From positions 1 through 7,315 of the forward strand of contig JAITPB010000159.1 in the NCBI GenBank assembly GCA_031289625.1: a DNA stretch of 7,315 nt, written 5' to 3'. Source of the stretch: Clostridiales bacterium (GTDB lineage Bacteria > Bacillota > Clostridia > Lachnospirales > WQUN01). The position numbers and the translations under genes were made by a program. Positions 6,402-7,315 of the stretch are shown here, one piece after another; position 1 is the stretch's first letter; each line of letters opens with the position of its first letter. The notes beneath the pieces are model-generated. The model was not told the DNA's origin, made no database searches, and saw only the letters and a program-made list of their open reading frames with translations.

Positions 6402-6402
6402 G

Positions 6403-6844
6403 CTGAACGCGGACAACGGCCCGGAAAACAACAGCCGCCGAACGCAGTTCATAAAACGGATGGTTGAATTTAGCATTGACAATAACACGGAGGTAATATT
6501 GGCATATTATCCGTCATATTACAGTAAATACAATCCTGTCGAGCATGTCTGGGGGGTTCTTGAACAGCATTGGAACGGGGCGTTGCTGGATTCGGCTGAA
6601 ACTATTGAAAAATACATTAAAACGATGACATACGGTGGCAAACACCCGATAGTTAAGACTGTTGACACAGAGTATAAAACTATCCGAAACTGCTATGAAA
6701 ATATACGAAAAAGCCCTGGATAGGATGAAAGGAATTGGAAAGTGGTTTATACATATATCGCCCCAAAAATGCATGAAGGCACTCACTTTTACGGACTGCT
6801 TCTACTATAGCGCTTGGGGGAGGGGGGAACTATGCCCAGAATAA
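6403..6844 (+). pseudogene. DDE transposase, C-terminal remnant with frameshift
   Basis: Frame 1 reads LNADNGPENNSRRTQFIKR, then YYPSYYSKYNPVEHVWGVLEQHWNG. These are the second Asp (DNGPEN) and the final Glu (NPVEHVWG) blocks of an IS630/ISAzo13-like DDE transposase; the exact family is not certain. The first catalytic Asp and about the first 200 residues are absent, so it cannot be active. The frame ends early at 6723 (...ENIRKSPG), but from about 6674 frame 2 continues in family style, KLSETAMKIYEKALDRMKGIGKWFIHISPQK, to TAA at 6844. This indicates a frameshift near 6673-6680. The homology begins directly after the right inverted repeat of the preceding unit. ATG or GTG codons at the left are not true starts. 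Confidence 0.75.
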
Positions 6845-6856
6845 GAAAAACCACTT
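6740..6856. repeat. 9-nt inverted repeat near the transposase remnant's end
   Basis: AAGTGGTTT at 6740-6748 and AAACCACTT at 6848-6856 are perfect reverse complements 99 nt apart. The right copy lies just past the transposase stop codon, where an element end would be expected, but the left copy is inside the reading frame. The length is short enough for chance. Listed only as a possible mark of the element's right end. Confidence 0.2.
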
Positions 6857-7144
6857 AAAATAATTATAATTATGGAATAATTTATATGGTATTTTGTTAC
6901 ATTTTTGTTTTTATCTACCATGTCGAATTTCAGCAGGTAGTTGAGCTATTAATTATTTCCAACTGCCTAAGTTACTCGAAGCTTCTATGCGAGTATAGAA
7001 ACCGCTTGAGTATGGCGTGGGCACGGTTAACTGGATCCAGCGGATTATCTTTGTCAGAAAAATTTCGACCTGTGCAATAGCCAAAATCTTCCCAAACAAG
7101 ACTTAATGTGATATATTAGGTACAAAAACGAAAGCGAGACTAAA
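6845..7144. other. AT-rich spacer between two mobile-element remnants
   Basis: About 300 nt without a convincing intact gene. It starts very AT-rich, with a 14-nt palindrome ATAATTATAATTAT at 6860-6873, and becomes more balanced from about 6960. A plus-strand frame at 6886-7080 exists, but its hydrophobic, Cys-rich start and lack of a ribosome binding site make it doubtful. The minus strand of 6975-7115 looks more protein-like and is listed separately. A weak promoter-like pair, TTCCCA at 7089-7094 and TATATT at 7112-7117 with 17-nt spacing, could serve the ORF at 7145. No tRNA or terminator was seen. Confidence 0.5.
6975..7115 (-). pseudogene. Possible protein-coding remnant, minus strand
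   Basis: Read on the minus strand, this frame is open for 47 codons between stops and contains GRNFSDKDNPLDPVNRAHAI followed by LKRFLYSHRSFE. The balanced mix of charged, polar and aliphatic residues is much more protein-like than the plus-strand frame over the same bases. It has no ATG and no ribosome binding site, so if real it is an internal or C-terminal piece of a gene, cut off on its 5' side by the element beginning near 7100. Beyond the TAA the same frame stays open for about 13 more codons, so the stop itself may be a decay mutation. I cannot name the family. Confidence 0.3.
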
Positions 7145-7315
7145 ATGTCAAAGAGGATGGAAATAATCGTAAAGATAAAAGATGACGACGGTGAGGCAAT
7201 CGTCACCAGAGCAAGTGAACGGAAAGTGCCTTACATAGAAGAAATAGAAAAACAAGGATTCCGTTCGGCATTCAATGATTTAGAGACAGCGGTCTTGGAG
7301 GGTCGAAAGGAAGCC
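7145..7315 (+). CDS. N-terminal part of an unidentified protein, possibly transposase-associated
   Basis: An open frame of 57 codons from ATG to the right edge, beginning MSKRMEIIVKIKDDDGEAIV and continuing ERKVPYIEEIEKQGFRSAFN, then DLETAVLEGRKEA. It is rich in Glu and Lys, hydrophilic, with no signal peptide or membrane segment. The style recalls the N-terminal region of transposases that precede a large catalytic domain in ISKra4- or ISLre2-like elements of Clostridia, but this is memory-based and unproven because the catalytic part lies outside the window. The upstream sequence GAAAGCGAG is a weak ribosome binding site. Position next to decayed mobile DNA supports a mobile origin. The gene is cut by the window end, not visibly broken. 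Confidence 0.6.
   Translation, partial: MSKRMEIIVKIKDDDGEAIVTRASERKVPYIEEIEKQGFRSAFNDLETAVLEGRKEA

Noticed and set aside
6815..6855. G-rich tract before ATG 6832 as a strong ribosome binding site or G-quadruplex
   Set aside because: The ORF is only eight codons (MPRIRKTT), the tract has two G-runs and not four, and it lies inside the frame 2 tail of the transposase remnant.
6886..7080. Plus-strand 64-codon ORF with hydrophobic start
   Set aside because: No ribosome binding site; the sequence seems composed of AT-rich spacer plus the antisense of a more protein-like minus-strand frame.
7021..7080. Possible tRNA-like segment (GGTTAACTGGATCCAG)
   Set aside because: No T-loop consensus or acceptor pairing could be found around it.

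Overview
The window reads as a chromosomal segment of a low-GC-lineage Gram-positive type (Bacillota, most likely Clostridia) with a fairly GC-rich genome. The basis is the gene set: a CP4-like (class II style) EPSP synthase, an rnhB-yraN pair, a PDZ/radical-SAM-like DUF512 protein typical of Clostridia, and an archaeal/eukaryal-type prolyl-tRNA synthetase. Strong AGGAGG-like ribosome binding sites agree with this. The lineage is an inference from gene content, not a database match.

Positions 1-5865 are compact housekeeping DNA. The 3' half of aroA (shikimate pathway) runs in from the left edge. It converges, with a 2-nt gap, on a minus-strand gene for a small four-helix membrane protein of the YvlD/phage-holin-4_2 type. 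From about 1161 a plus-strand cluster follows: rnhB (RNase HII), yraN (UPF0102 nuclease-like), pgeF/yfiH (multicopper-oxidase-like fold purine nucleoside phosphorylase), a DUF512 gene and proS. Gaps are 35 nt, 11 nt, a 4-nt overlap and 49 nt, so this is probably one transcription unit. It joins RNA/DNA maintenance (rnhB, yraN), purine nucleoside salvage (pgeF), a radical-SAM-like protein of unknown role, and translation (proS). A perfect 34-nt palindrome straddles the DUF512 stop codon in front of proS.

From about 5880 the character changes abruptly. The DNA becomes AT-rich, reading frames are short or broken, and the content is remnants of mobile DNA. In order: a 33-codon ORF behind proS; a good sigma70-type promoter and ribosome binding site driving only a 29-codon ORF; a 237-bp MITE-like unit with 27-bp terminal inverted repeats that interrupts this ORF; the C-terminal third of a DDE transposase with a frameshift; an AT-rich spacer with a possible minus-strand protein remnant; and the first 57 codons of an ORF running off the right edge, possibly the start of another transposase-associated gene.

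I found no CRISPR array, tRNA, rRNA, toxin-antitoxin pair or defence operon. The most unusual items are the palindrome at 4353-4386, the inverted-repeat unit at 6165-6401, and the nested wreckage of mobile elements to the right of proS.
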